Shown here: positions 7,227-16,959 of the stretch, piece after piece | Numbering within the stretch: position 1 is the first letter of the stretch | Layout of the letters: each line of letters begins with the position of its first letter | DNA from: Planctomycetota bacterium | GTDB taxonomy: Bacteria > Planctomycetota > Planctomycetia > Pirellulales > Pirellulaceae | Length of the DNA stretch: 64,000 nt | Direction: 5' to 3' | Assembly (NCBI GenBank): GCA_014238905.1 | Contig: JABAAE010000017.1 | Location: 93,460 to 157,459 of the forward strand | Translations under genes and position numbers: made by a program | Notes under the pieces: model-generated | Database searches by the model: none | Told to the model about the DNA's origin: nothing | Seen by the model: only the letters and a program-made list of their open reading frames with translations

Positions 7227-9092
7227 ATGCAAGACGGTTTGACAAGCTTGCTAGCAGGTTTAGAATCGTCCTCCACAACCCACATGACAACGTCAGATCA
7301 AAGAGTCGCAAGACTTTCGGTTGTTGACAGTCAACGCAATTCAATCGACGGGCTGATTGAACAGGAATTTTACCATTGGAAAAATGGTAAAACAGAGCAG
7401 GAAGTGATAGGATTGGCTACATCACCACGGAATTTGGTACGCGAAATTCGCAAGCGGTTACAGCAAGAGATTGGCTGTGAACGATACGAATTGTGGTTTG
7501 GAACTGACGGCCTGTTTTCCGTAAATGGTAAAACGATGGTCGTCACTACTTCGGATCAGTTTTCGATGGATCGTATCAAATCGCATTATGCAGACGAGCT
7601 CCAGCGCTTGGTTGACCAAGTTGGGCTTTCTGACTTGGAGTACCGGTGTGAGAGCCCAGCATCAAAAGGTTCGAATATTAGGGTGGACACTGATTCTTCG
7701 CTGACCATCAATTCTTCGCTGACCATCAATTCATCGCTGGGCATGAAAACCAGCAAAAAGAAGGTCAGCCAATCCGAATCATTGGATGCGTGTAAATCCA
7801 GTGCGGGGCTTGGAATGGCAAAGGTAGGTGTTTCCGGACCGGGTGATGGAGGCAACGGCCATGAATCGGCGGGAACTGAATTGCCGCCAATTCAACATTC
7901 GATGGATGAATCATTCGCTGACACACACTCTCCTAACCAAAAATCGCCAAATCAATGTTCACCGATCGGCGAAACCCGCGGTTCAAAACCGTCAGGCCGA
8001 CTCAATCCAGTAATTCACGCCGCCGGCTGTCGCACGGGAAAATCCTCCAGATACAACTTGAACAACAAACTGTTTTCGGAGTTTGTGGTTGATCCAGAAA
8101 ATGAGTTATGCTGGCAAGCCTGTATGCAGACGCTGAAAGCTCCAGGTGAATTGAATCCTCTTTACCTGTATGGGAATTCCGGTTGTGGGAAGACTCATTT
8201 GCTGGAAGGGATTTTCTTTGAATCAAAACGGCGGATTCGAAATGCAAAAGTGCAATGCATGACCGCCGAAAAATTCACTTCTGATTTTGTTGGCTCGTTG
8301 AAAAATCGTTCCATGCCGATGTTTCGTAAACGGTATCGAGAGTTGGATTTTTTTCTGCTTGATGATGTTCAATTCCTTGAGGGTAAGCAGTCTACTCTCG
8401 TTGAGCTGCAGCATACAATTGAAGCGGTGGTCAAACGCAGTGGACAGGTGGTTCTGACCGCCGATCGTTCACCCTCCGAATTGGAATTTGCGGGCCCGGA
8501 ATTCATTAACCGTGTTTCATGTGGCTTGAGCTGTCAGGTTTCTGCACCTTCGACAAGCAGTAAACTAATCATTGTTGGGCAAATGGCCAAAAGTAGAAAT
8601 GTCAACGTGCGGAAAGAGGTTCAGGAATACATCGCTGCTGAAGTGGGCGGAGATGTGAGGCTGTTGTCCGGGGCGATTAATAGGATTAAGGCATTGCAAA
8701 TAGTGAATTCAGCGTCTGTTGGCCTCAGCGACGCGAAGCGTCACTTATCGGATTTGGTTGGGATATCACGCAAATCGGTTTCAATGAATGAAATTGAAAA
8801 TGTTGTTTGCAGTGTGTTTGGTTTAGACAGGAAATGTTTGCGATCAGCTTCGAAAGTGAAGTCGATCAGTCAGCCCAGAATGTTAGCGATGTGGCTTTCT
8901 CGAAAGTATACTCGCGCGGCACTTTCAGAAATTGGGGACTTCTTTGGCGGACGAAGTCATAGCACTGTGATTTCTGCTCATTCCAAAGTTGAGAAATGGG
9001 TAGAGCGTGGGGATGTAATTGGATTGCGACACTCGGAATTTCCCGTAGAAAACGCATTACGCCGTATAGAACACCAATTAAGAGTTGGTTAG
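7227..9092 (+). CDS. dnaA: chromosomal replication initiator protein DnaA
   Basis: DnaA binds origin DNA and opens it for replication. Domain I is visible around residues 68-130 (RKRLQQEIGCERYELWFG). A long low-complexity linker with a tandem repeat follows. The AAA+ domain has Walker A GNSGCGKT at 316-323 and Walker B LLDDVQFLEGK with Asp379-Asp380. The C-terminal helix-turn-helix carries the DnaA signature IGDFFGGRSHSTVISA. At 621 residues it is much longer than the usual 440-470. The extra length is a roughly 60-residue N-terminal extension and a roughly 150-residue linker. ATG 7227 has no clear ribosome site; ATG 7284 or a later GTG/TTG before domain I are alternatives. Confidence 0.95.
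   Translation: MQDGLTSLLAGLESSSTTHMTTSDQRVARLSVVDSQRNSIDGLIEQEFYHWKNGKTEQEVIGLATSPRNLVREIRKRLQQEIGCERYELWFGTDGLFSVNGKTMVVTTSDQFSMDRIKSHYADELQRLVDQVGLSDLEYRCESPASKGSNIRVDTDSSLTINSSLTINSSLGMKTSKKKVSQSESLDACKSSAGLGMAKVGVSGPGDGGNGHESAGTELPPIQHSMDESFADTHSPNQKSPNQCSPIGETRGSKPSGRLNPVIHAAGCRTGKSSRYNLNNKLFSEFVVDPENELCWQACMQTLKAPGELNPLYLYGNSGCGKTHLLEGIFFESKRRIRNAKVQCMTAEKFTSDFVGSLKNRSMPMFRKRYRELDFFLLDDVQFLEGKQSTLVELQHTIEAVVKRSGQVVLTADRSPSELEFAGPEFINRVSCGLSCQVSAPSTSSKLIIVGQMAKSRNVNVRKEVQEYIAAEVGGDVRLLSGAINRIKALQIVNSASVGLSDAKRHLSDLVGISRKSVSMNEIENVVCSVFGLDRKCLRSASKVKSISQPRMLAMWLSRKYTRAALSEIGDFFGGRSHSTVISAHSKVEKWVERGDVIGLRHSEFPVENALRRIEHQLRVG
7692..7741 (+). repeat. 18-bp tandem repeat inside the dnaA linker
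   Basis: The unit aattcttcgctgaccatc occurs about 2.8 times, in frame, encoding SSLTIN repeats in the disordered linker between DnaA domains I and III. The near-identity of the copies, including third codon positions, shows recent slippage expansion. Confidence 0.85.
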
Positions 9093-9183
9093 CGGGCGAA
9101 ATTGAAAGTCTCCGCTATAGTAAAGGTTGCCTATTAATCACCATCGACGGTTCGTCCATGGCAGGAAGCTTCTGGAGTCAAAT

Positions 9184-10338
9184 ATGTTGCCTGATTCTTT
9201 GCCCCCAGCCAGATTGTTTTCTTTCCTGCTGACCATCTTTGTTTTCTGTGCGTCCTTGGTGGGTATGGACAAGGTGGTCATTCTTCGAGATGGGGTTTCA
9301 ACCGAATTGGAGGGCGAGATCGTCGTCGAAGCGCAGGACGGTGGTCTGATGTTTCGAGGCACCGATGGCAGGATTTGGATGATTCAGCCAAAAGAAATTA
9401 AAACACGCCTAACGAATGATTCTCCCTTTGCAGGATTGAGTACCAAAGATATCGGGCAACAACTGATTTCCAGACTGCCCAAGTCATCGACTCCATACCG
9501 CGTGATGCAAACCAACGGGTACTCAATTGTCTACAACACGACGCCAGCGTTCGCAAACTGGGTCAAAGGGGTCTACCTTCGCCTCAATGTGGGTTTTAGG
9601 AATTTTTGGAAAAACAACGGTATAGAAATCAATAAACCGGATGTTCCATTATGCGTGGTCATTTTCAGAACCAAAGAAGAATTCGACGCTTACTCCATTT
9701 CAACGTTGGGTGGTGTCCAGGGGAACGCGTTGGCCTATTACAATATGCAGACTAATCAAGTGGTGATGTATGATCTCACCAATTCTTCTTCCATCAGGGG
9801 TGGGACTGGGGGGTCCACTAGTAAGATCAATGCTCTGCTTCAACAGCCACAGGCAGCTAATATGGTGGCAACTATTGTGCATGAAGCGGTGCACCAGATC
9901 TCGTTCAATTCTGGTTTGCAAACTCGATTTGGGCCTTGTCCTTTTTGGCTGAATGAGGGTTTAGCGATGTTTTTTGAAGTGCCAGATCTTAGAAGTCGCA
10001 GAGGGTGGAATGGGATTGGCAAAGTCAATCAGGTGCGATTGGTGCAATTGAAAAAAATGTTGGCTGCGGATACGACAGGATTTTTTGACGCTGTCATCGG
10101 TAGCGACGATCGATTTCGCAAGCCTGACGAGATTTTGGATGCCTATGCGGAGGCTTGGGCATTGAATTACTATTTGATAAAACGAAAGCCCAAGCAATTT
10201 GTTGCCTATTTAAAAGAGCTTTCTAACTTGCCGCCGCTAACAGAAGTGGAGGAAACCGAACGGGTTACCTTCTTTGAAAAGCACTTTGGTCCGTTGGGGC
10301 AGGTAAAAAAGGAATGTTTTAATTTCGTGTTAAAGTAA
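9184..10338 (+). CDS. DUF1570 gluzincin-like exported peptidase
   Basis: The 384-residue protein has an N-terminal hydrophobic signal segment. A small beta domain (VVILRDGVSTELEGEI) follows, and then a DUF1570 catalytic domain. The zinc motif is H233-E-A-V-H237 and the downstream glutamate is E258 in WLNEGLAMFFE, the arrangement of gluzincin metallopeptidases. The family is abundant in planctomycetes; substrates are unknown. ATG 9184 is preferred over an upstream in-frame start at 9127 because a GGAG lies a few bases before it and the signal peptide then begins at the N-terminus. It follows dnaA in the same direction, 91 bp downstream. Confidence 0.85.
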   Translation: MLPDSLPPARLFSFLLTIFVFCASLVGMDKVVILRDGVSTELEGEIVVEAQDGGLMFRGTDGRIWMIQPKEIKTRLTNDSPFAGLSTKDIGQQLISRLPKSSTPYRVMQTNGYSIVYNTTPAFANWVKGVYLRLNVGFRNFWKNNGIEINKPDVPLCVVIFRTKEEFDAYSISTLGGVQGNALAYYNMQTNQVVMYDLTNSSSIRGGTGGSTSKINALLQQPQAANMVATIVHEAVHQISFNSGLQTRFGPCPFWLNEGLAMFFEVPDLRSRRGWNGIGKVNQVRLVQLKKMLAADTTGFFDAVIGSDDRFRKPDEILDAYAEAWALNYYLIKRKPKQFVAYLKELSNLPPLTEVEETERVTFFEKHFGPLGQVKKECFNFVLK

Positions 10339-10620
10339 TTTCCGCCCAATGTTTGGCAATCGTATCGACAGGTTAGCTAGACGCGACGATTTCCTTGAAC
10401 AGGAATCTCTGGTGAGAGGGCAGAAAGGGAATTAGATTCCCGATCATAATCTTTGTTGGCAACGTTGCCGGTTCAGGCTTACTTGGCTTTCAATTGAACG
10501 AGCCGCACTAGCAATGATCGCTTCTTCTGATTGGCGATTTGACAAAACCGAGTCTTTGCGGTTTCTAGTTTGAGAAGGTTTTTTGCGCAAATGTGCCAAG
10601 TACATGGCATCATCACGGCC
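10339..10620. other. intergenic, convergent gene ends
   Basis: This lies between two convergent genes. Short open frames on the minus strand (for example one of 44 codons ending near 10490) have no recognisable content. A 12-base phrase around tacttggca is shared between the end of the next gene and this gap, which may be a small duplication. I see no terminator with a clear U-tract. Confidence 0.4.
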
Positions 10621-11145
10621 TCATGAAGATGCCAAGTACGTTTTGGCGACTTCCACATAATGTTGGGCTGCTTTTTGGATTCGCTGTCGATCTGAAGCCG
10701 TCGTAGAGCGGACTATTTTGCCTGGTATACCCATGACGACGGAGTTCGGTGGAATCGTGGTGTTTTCCGGAACAACTGCCCCGGCAGCAATCAAGGATCC
10801 CTTACCGATCGTTACGTTATTCAATAGAGTTGCCCGGATTCCAATAAGAGTATCGTCTTCCACGGTCGCTCCATGGACGATGGCGCCATGTCCTAAAGTG
10901 ACGTTATCGCCAACACGACATGGAATGCCCGTATCGCAATGCAGTAGGCACAAGTCCTGAACGTTCGTACGCTTACCAATCCTGATTTGGTCGGAATCGC
11001 CGCGAAGAACGGCGTTGAACCAAATGCTGGAATCACCTGCTATTTCAACATCGCCGCGTATGATTGCTCCGTCTGCAACAAAAACGCTTGAATGAACGAG
11101 CTCGGCTCGAAAAATGGTGTGGTCGTTTAACAAGGTTGAATTCAA
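10621..11145 (-). CDS. gamma-carbonic anhydrase-like left-handed beta-helix protein
   Basis: The 174-residue protein is a hexapeptide-repeat trimeric beta-helix of the gamma-carbonic anhydrase/YrdA/PaaY group. It has the RGD(49-50) and NVQD signatures and three histidines placed as the zinc ligands (H69, H86, H91), so metal binding looks intact. The family may hydrate CO2, though many members have uncertain activity. The start is TTG 11145; the frame stays open upstream to a TGA at 11200-11202 but has no ATG there, and no Shine-Dalgarno is visible, so the start is uncertain by a few residues. Confidence 0.88.
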   Translation of the reverse strand: MNSTLLNDHTIFRAELVHSSVFVADGAIIRGDVEIAGDSSIWFNAVLRGDSDQIRIGKRTNVQDLCLLHCDTGIPCRVGDNVTLGHGAIVHGATVEDDTLIGIRATLLNNVTIGKGSLIAAGAVVPENTTIPPNSVVMGIPGKIVRSTTASDRQRIQKAAQHYVEVAKTYLASS

Positions 11146-11472
11146 AAAAAGCGAAGATGGGAGATGAAAAGAAAGACTGGCTGGATCGTCACGGTCTCTT
11201 CAATCAGGCACTCAACTAGCCCGAGAACTTGACCGGTTTGAAAAGGGACATGATCCTGGATTTTTAATGGACTCAGGAAATTCTGTCCAACTGAATCGAA
11301 TTGGATGTCTACAAAGTCAGAGGGCGAAATTCTACCGTCTTTTGGTTCAGTGAGTCTTCACCAATTCCCTAATGGCTTATATCACCTTACCCGAAAAACG
11401 GGCGCGAGATCGAATGGGAGTGTAGCCTCTCATTGCGGGGCGGTCTTTCGCCAATCCACGGATTTACGACTG
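11146..11472. other. intergenic, with an open minus-strand frame lacking a start
   Basis: A minus-strand frame of about 65 codons (roughly 11142-11345) is open and reads SPSDFVDIQFDSVGQNFL and VPFQTGQVLGLVECL, which looks protein-like. It has no start codon and a stop directly upstream, so it may be a gene remnant. I recognise no family and see no RNA or terminator here. Confidence 0.35.
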
Positions 11473-12942
11473 CTAATCGTCCTTCTCATCCTTGGGATTC
11501 GATTTTTCAGATTCTTTTTCCCTTTCTCGATCGCTATCGCTTCTACTATATCGGGAAGAGCTGGATCCACTACTTCCTGACTTCGAATAACGAGATGATC
11601 GAGACGATTTTAACCCCCCACCTTTGCTCCATTCGGTAGCCGTTAATGTTCCATCATTATTGGCATCCAATTTCGTGAATTTTTCCGCCAGCTCATCCGT
11701 CCAGCGGGATGAGAATTCATGCATCTGTACCAAGCCATCCGTATTTTTGTCCAATTCCTTGAATTCGCGATCGGCATCATTTCCCCGATCCTTGGCAGAT
11801 TGAACCAAGTACTCGTTATTGCGATTGCTGCGTTGACGTGATGTTGACGCAGAGGATCCACTCTTGCCACCATATGCAACAACTAACTCGTCAAGGGTTA
11901 CTTTGCCGTCTTTGTTGCCATCGGCCTTCGATGGCAATGATCTGATTCCGGAGAACTCTGCTTTTGACAAGACGTTGTCCTCGTCTTTGTCATAACGTTT
12001 CATAATGTCCTTCGCGTAGCTGATCACTTTGTCTTCTCGCGAGGAAGGTGTGCTGCGGCTGCTGGTTGAACTTCTCGATGAAGAGCTTTTCGAAGAGCTT
12101 GACCGACTACTCGATTCTCTCGATGAAGAGCTCTCCCTTGAGCGTGCCCATCTCTCTCTCCAGTCCGACCTCTCGCGATCTCTGCTACTGGTTGATGAAG
12201 ACTTTGACTTCTTGGACGTTCCGGTTTCGATGCGTCCTTTGCCACCGGAGCGTTTGACATATCGTTCGGCCAGCTCCACTTTGGTAATTTTTCCGTCCTT
12301 ATCAAGGTCGTACTGTTTGATATCATCCGACCACCGTCCCGTCCTGATTTCTTCACCGGAAATGACCCCGTCCTTATTCTTATCATTGGTTCTTAACGCA
12401 CGGTCGATTTGGTCAAGGATCATTTTCTCGTAGCGAGATTCCAATGAGCCCTGTAGCAATATTGGACTGTCTGGGTCGAGGTAGAAATCGGGCACCATCG
12501 CGGGTACCAAGCTATCCGCATCCTCAAAACCTGGAATCCCAAACGTTTTGGCCACATCCTCTTTTTTCTCGGGTTCCCTGTCGCCGTCTCGTTCTGCCCG
12601 TCGTTCTGCAATACGCTTTGACATCGCCTCAATCGAGACGGGCTTATTAGGATCAAACCCCATGTTCTCGAACATCCTGCCCGCGAATGAACGGGTGCGT
12701 TCATCCAATTCATTTGGATCGATCTTCCCATCGCCATTTCGATCAAATCGCTTCAACATGGATGTCGGATCAAATCCGCTTCGGCCGCTCATGCTGCCAC
12801 TGGAGCGCCCCCAGCTGCTACGCCCACTATCGGACCGATCACGGCTAGATCCAACTCCAGGAGGCTGGGCTTCGGCATAATTCTCAACTGACATCAAGAA
12901 AACAGCCAAAAACAGAGCTGCTAGCACGGGGCTTTTTTTCAT
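11473..12942 (-). CDS. secreted EF-hand protein with serine/arginine-rich tracts
   Basis: The 489-residue protein begins with a signal peptide (residues 1-25, AEAQ end). Seven EF-hand loops can be read at about D67-E78, D187-E198, D212-E223, D318-E329, D341-E352, D398-E409 and D426-E437, most with the DxNxDGxIxxxE calcium pattern. Between the third and fourth loop lies a Ser/Arg-rich tract (249-303), and another (447-475) sits near the acidic C-terminus. EF-hand secreted proteins are common in planctomycetes; the SR tracts are unusual. It probably acts outside the cytoplasm as a calcium-binding protein; no enzyme domain is visible. It is divergent from the TPR gene at 13152. Confidence 0.88.
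   Translation of the reverse strand: MKKSPVLAALFLAVFLMSVENYAEAQPPGVGSSRDRSDSGRSSWGRSSGSMSGRSGFDPTSMLKRFDRNGDGKIDPNELDERTRSFAGRMFENMGFDPNKPVSIEAMSKRIAERRAERDGDREPEKKEDVAKTFGIPGFEDADSLVPAMVPDFYLDPDSPILLQGSLESRYEKMILDQIDRALRTNDKNKDGVISGEEIRTGRWSDDIKQYDLDKDGKITKVELAERYVKRSGGKGRIETGTSKKSKSSSTSSRDRERSDWRERWARSRESSSSRESSSRSSSSKSSSSRSSTSSRSTPSSREDKVISYAKDIMKRYDKDEDNVLSKAEFSGIRSLPSKADGNKDGKVTLDELVVAYGGKSGSSASTSRQRSNRNNEYLVQSAKDRGNDADREFKELDKNTDGLVQMHEFSSRWTDELAEKFTKLDANNDGTLTATEWSKGGGLKSSRSSRYSKSGSSGSSSSRYSRSDSDREREKESEKSNPKDEKDD
12034..12198 (-). repeat. low-complexity Ser/Arg-coding tract
   Basis: This stretch of the EF-hand gene codes almost only for serine and arginine with a few Lys, Glu and Thr. 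Codons for serine vary (TCT, TCG, AGC, AGT), so the composition looks selected at protein level and is not one recently expanded nucleotide unit. Confidence 0.7.
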
Positions 12943-13151
12943 TTCAATCTACCTTTTCTCGGGATTATAACCTACTAAACCCGCTGTCTACGAATTTGTT
13001 CCGTCAAATTGTACCGTGAAATAACGCTCTGAAATGAATTTGAATTCGGTTTTTGGGCATTTCTTCAAAAACTGAATCGATGGTTTGACCGGATTTCAAT
13101 GCGCCCGATAATGGATTTCAGGGTTTGAACATAGAAAAAGGCGAGGGTGCC

Positions 13152-16001
13152 ATGCAGACTTTCCTAAAAAACATCTCGCGGCAGATTGGCGACGGGGATT
13201 TGTCCGGCGCGCTTGCCGAAACCAAAAACCACTCACCAGAGGAGGAAAATCCAGCTCAGAAAATTCGCTGCTACCTGCTGCTGTTAAACCAGAAGTTTCC
13301 TGAAGCCGACGCGTTGGCAACGAAATTATTGAAAATTACTGGTTTGGATCATGAACTGCTGGTTTGGCGTGGGATAGCAAGAAGCGAACTAGGCCTTTGG
13401 ACCTCGTCATTAAAGGATTTGAGGCTTTCGGCCGATCTGTTCCCTCAGGAAATCATTGAGGAAAGGATTCGGTCGACCACGTATCGCGCCTGCCAGAGCC
13501 TCTCGGAGGGTATGCAGCTAGATGGGGGGTCCTTTAATGATTTTCTGGAACGAGCAGGTATCTATCTGTTGGCCAAGGATTTTGCCCGCGCCGAAAGAGA
13601 CTTGAAACTTGCTGATTCAATCGATCCTGACTCACCATCGATTTTGTTGCCGCGGGCGAAAATCCTGCTATTAAAGGGTGCCAATAGAGAATCGCTACTT
13701 TTGATTGAGAGGCTTCTAGCAAAGAAAGAAGATGATCTTGATGCCAAGTTGTTGCTGGCGTGTGCCAAATCGGAGACCGGAAACCAGCGATCAGCATTGA
13801 CGATTCTAAGGAAGCTAACTCGTCAGAAGTCCAGTGAAGAGGAGGTTCTTTTCAAAATTGGTTTTTGCCGCATGGCCATTCGTGATTTTCATGGGGCGAT
13901 CAACGAATTCGATCGGGTTTTGCAGCTCAATAAAAAATCCATTGGCGCGTACTTTCACCGAGGAGTCTGTTTTGCCGAAATTCGTTGCTTTGATCAAGCG
14001 GTTGACGATCTATCCTCAGCCGATGGAATCGAAGGAAAGAATGCGACGATTTGTGCCGCTCTCGGCAATGCACTTATTTCGAAGTCCGAATTGAAAAAGG
14101 CATCTCGCGCATTCAAAAGAGGGTTAAAGTTAGAGCCGCGCTGTATGGTGGCGAGATTGGGTTTGGCAAGGCTTAAGCAATCACGGGGCGAAACGGCTGA
14201 AGGGCTGAAAATAGCGACGGATCTTCTGAAAAAAAATCCCCAATCAGCCGAGATATTGCATTTTGTTGGCGGTTTACATTTCCAGGAAAAAGAATACCAA
14301 GAGTCGATCAGTTGTTTTGGTGAAGCAATACAGCATTCCAAATCGGTCTTTCAAAAGGCAGGGAACTATTACAGTCGGGGCACGGCAGAGTTGGAGAAGG
14401 GGCTGGTGGCGGAGGCATTGGCTGATTTTGACACGGCACTAAAATTGAGGCCTGGTCATGTGGGAACTTTGGTGTGGCGTGGTTACGCAGCAGGAAAATC
14501 GGGGAAATGGGCAGCGGCTATCGCCGACCTCCAATCAGCCATGGATATCAATCCTTTGGCAGCCGAACAGTACTCGAAATTTGGGGAGTTGATAGCCGGT
14601 CAGGCTATTCAATATTTCGCATCGGTTATTGAAAAAAACGGTAATGAATCGGAGGCTTTTTACAACCGAGGAATGGCCCACCTTTTTTTAGAGGAATTTG
14701 AGCAAGCGAATATTGATTTTAACAAGACTTTATCGCTAGATCCCAATCATCCCCAGGCGCAGATTCGTTTGGGAATCCTTCGTCTTATCGGAAAGGAGGC
14801 GAAGTCTGCTTACAACCATTTTTCCGCAGCAATGAAATCACGTCCAAGCGTCACATCGCTTTTGTTGCGGGCGGATGCGATGTTGCAGCTTGGAGTAATG
14901 GGGCCGGCATTGCTGGATATTCGTAGTGCAATCAACTTGGCTGGAAATAACGACCGGCTTTATGTTCGGCGGGGTCAACTCTACATGGCACGGCAAAGTT
15001 TTGGAAAGGCAGTGGATGATTTTACGCTTTCGATTGCGCTGAATTTCGATAACTATCAAGCGTTTCGGGAGAGGGCACGGTTGCTGGTTTGTCGTGGGGA
15101 ATTTGAGGAAGCGATTGCAGATTTTACAATGTCGCTGCATTTTAATTCCAAGCAGCCCGAGTTGTTGGCCGAACGGGGAAAAGCCCTGTTGGTCACTGGT
15201 CAATATAGCGATGCTGCTGCAGACTTTGAGATGGCTTTGACTAGTCAGTTTTCGATACCGACTGACAGTAAGAGCGAGGATGAGCTTCAACGGCAGGATT
15301 TTGCGAAAAATGATGGAAAGAAAAGATCGCTGTCAAACGGGCATCTCATCGATGCGTTCAAGGGGCGAGCCATCGCCATGTCGCATTTGGGGGAAGGGTC
15401 CGAAGCGCTGATTTGGCTGACCAAAGCGATCCATCGTTTTTCTGAGAAAGAAGACTGGGCTCATCTGATCAAGGCGAGGGCCGACATCTTTCAAAGTTTA
15501 GGCCGATTTGAACGCGCAAGCGCCGATGCTCGAATTGTCTCGAAATTGACGACAGATGATAAAGTGTCTGCCGAGTGTTATTACCTTCGTTCTTTGGCAT
15601 CTTTCTACCATGACGACAGGGATCATTCTGAAAAAACATTAATCAAAGCTCTCCATTTGAATCCCGAGCATGCCGATGCGGAGCAAGCTTTGGACTGGTT
15701 GCGAAATTTGGCAGATACTCCTCCCGCGGTGTGGCGAAATGCGCCGGAAAAGATACGCCCAACTCGCCCTGGCGTAACTGGAGAGCCGTTGGAGGTTTCA
15801 ACGCTGGATCAGTTGGGCGAGAAGGCTCCTTTTGACCTTTGGCTTGTCAAATCGGCCGAGGACGAATTTGGGCCGGTTCCGTTGAAGACGGTCGTCTCCT
15901 GGGCGAAAGAGGGGCGGTTGACTGCGCAGTCACAGCTTTTTCGAACGGATTGGGGGAAATGGCAGTCGGTATCGAGGATTCTCAGAGAGAAGAAGATTTA
16001 A
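13152..16001 (+). CDS. giant TPR protein with C-terminal GYF_2 domain
   Basis: The 949-residue protein is made almost wholly of tetratricopeptide repeats, seen as recurring A-x-x-D-F/L-x-x-A-L-x-L-x-P patterns (for example EALADFDTALKLRPGHVGTLVWRG, split by family consensus). It ends in a GYF_2-like domain at about 895-945 (LWLVKSAEDEFGPVPL...GRLTAQSQLFR), a module planctomycetes often attach to membrane or scaffold proteins. No signal peptide or membrane segment is visible, so it is likely cytoplasmic and mediates protein contacts. ATG 13152 is preferred to the TTG at 13125 because GAGG lies six bases before it. Confidence 0.85.
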   Translation: MQTFLKNISRQIGDGDLSGALAETKNHSPEEENPAQKIRCYLLLLNQKFPEADALATKLLKITGLDHELLVWRGIARSELGLWTSSLKDLRLSADLFPQEIIEERIRSTTYRACQSLSEGMQLDGGSFNDFLERAGIYLLAKDFARAERDLKLADSIDPDSPSILLPRAKILLLKGANRESLLLIERLLAKKEDDLDAKLLLACAKSETGNQRSALTILRKLTRQKSSEEEVLFKIGFCRMAIRDFHGAINEFDRVLQLNKKSIGAYFHRGVCFAEIRCFDQAVDDLSSADGIEGKNATICAALGNALISKSELKKASRAFKRGLKLEPRCMVARLGLARLKQSRGETAEGLKIATDLLKKNPQSAEILHFVGGLHFQEKEYQESISCFGEAIQHSKSVFQKAGNYYSRGTAELEKGLVAEALADFDTALKLRPGHVGTLVWRGYAAGKSGKWAAAIADLQSAMDINPLAAEQYSKFGELIAGQAIQYFASVIEKNGNESEAFYNRGMAHLFLEEFEQANIDFNKTLSLDPNHPQAQIRLGILRLIGKEAKSAYNHFSAAMKSRPSVTSLLLRADAMLQLGVMGPALLDIRSAINLAGNNDRLYVRRGQLYMARQSFGKAVDDFTLSIALNFDNYQAFRERARLLVCRGEFEEAIADFTMSLHFNSKQPELLAERGKALLVTGQYSDAAADFEMALTSQFSIPTDSKSEDELQRQDFAKNDGKKRSLSNGHLIDAFKGRAIAMSHLGEGSEALIWLTKAIHRFSEKEDWAHLIKARADIFQSLGRFERASADARIVSKLTTDDKVSAECYYLRSLASFYHDDRDHSEKTLIKALHLNPEHADAEQALDWLRNLADTPPAVWRNAPEKIRPTRPGVTGEPLEVSTLDQLGEKAPFDLWLVKSAEDEFGPVPLKTVVSWAKEGRLTAQSQLFRTDWGKWQSVSRILREKKI

Positions 16002-16230
16002 TAGGAGAGGAGAATTCAGCTCATGACCAAGCCGGAGGGATACTTCAGCTTGACGGAAAAGTTCCACAAAAATCAGTTTATTGCAAAAATAAGGGCTTTT
16101 CTTAAGAACAAATGAAAGGGATAAGTGTTTTAAAGCCTGTTGACCGTGTTGTTCAATTAGCTTCTCGGTCCGTTTTCAGGACAGTATTTTTCTCAGGTAG
16201 TTTGAACAGGAATTATAAGGAGTTTATTGA

Positions 16231-16932
16231 ATGGCTTTTCGAAAATTAGGACTATTAGTCCTCTTAATGAGCTTTTGTCTGCTGATTAACGATGCAATCG
16301 CACAGCCTGGCGGTAGTCGAAGCGGTCGAGGCGGTTTTGGTGGCGGTTTCGGTGGCGGGATGCTGGGTCTGCTTCAAAATAAGGATGTTCAGTCAAAAAT
16401 TGATTTGACGGACGATCAAATTGACGAGATCAAAGGTATGGCAGAAGGCATGCAGGAAAAAATGCGTGAAGCTATGCAAGATCGAGATTTCAATGCTCTG
16501 CGTGGTATCATGGAAGAAGCTCAGGAAGAAGTGAAAGACGTTCTTCTCACCAAACAGGTTGAGAAATTGAATCAGATTCAGAATCAACAACGCTACATGC
16601 GTGGCGGCCAATTGCGGATCAGCGAGGATTTTTTGGTCGAGCAATTAGGTCTTGAAGAAGACGAAGCGAAGGATGTGATGGAGGGTTACGAGAAAAAAGT
16701 AGCCGAGTTTCGGGAGAAGGTAGCAGAGGCTGCCAAAGACCTGATGTCCTCCTTTGAGAAAGATCTGCCCCGTGACGCCCGAGCCAAATTTAAAGAAATG
16801 TTTGGTGAGGAATTGATTCAAATTGAGCAGACTCAGCGCACATTTGGTAGTCGTGGTGGCCAAGGTGGCCGTGGTGGTCGCGGTGGCCAGGAAGGTGGCC
16901 GAGGTGGTCGACCTGGCGGAGACGATTTCTAG
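16231..16932 (+). CDS. secreted helical protein with RGG-rich tail (Spy/CpxP-like core)
   Basis: The 233-residue protein has a clear signal peptide (1-24, AIAQ end), a glycine/arginine-rich segment, and a long charged helical core with an LTDDQIDEIKGMAEGMQ motif that recalls the LTxxQ motif of Spy/CpxP periplasmic chaperones. The tail from about residue 208 is RGG repeats ending GGDDF. AGGAG at 16218-16222 supports ATG 16231. It stands alone: a strong terminator follows at 16960-17003. It is probably a periplasmic or surface protein; the Spy likeness is by motif and helix pattern only. Confidence 0.75.
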   Translation: MAFRKLGLLVLLMSFCLLINDAIAQPGGSRSGRGGFGGGFGGGMLGLLQNKDVQSKIDLTDDQIDEIKGMAEGMQEKMREAMQDRDFNALRGIMEEAQEEVKDVLLTKQVEKLNQIQNQQRYMRGGQLRISEDFLVEQLGLEEDEAKDVMEGYEKKVAEFREKVAEAAKDLMSSFEKDLPRDARAKFKEMFGEELIQIEQTQRTFGSRGGQGGRGGRGGQEGGRGGRPGGDDF

Positions 16933-16959
16933 AAATCGCCTGCTCTGCAGTGAAACTGG

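Noticed and set aside
11142..11345. Minus-strand open frame before the gamma-carbonic anhydrase gene
   Set aside because: Protein-like reading but no start codon and a stop directly upstream; left as a possible remnant in the gap entry.
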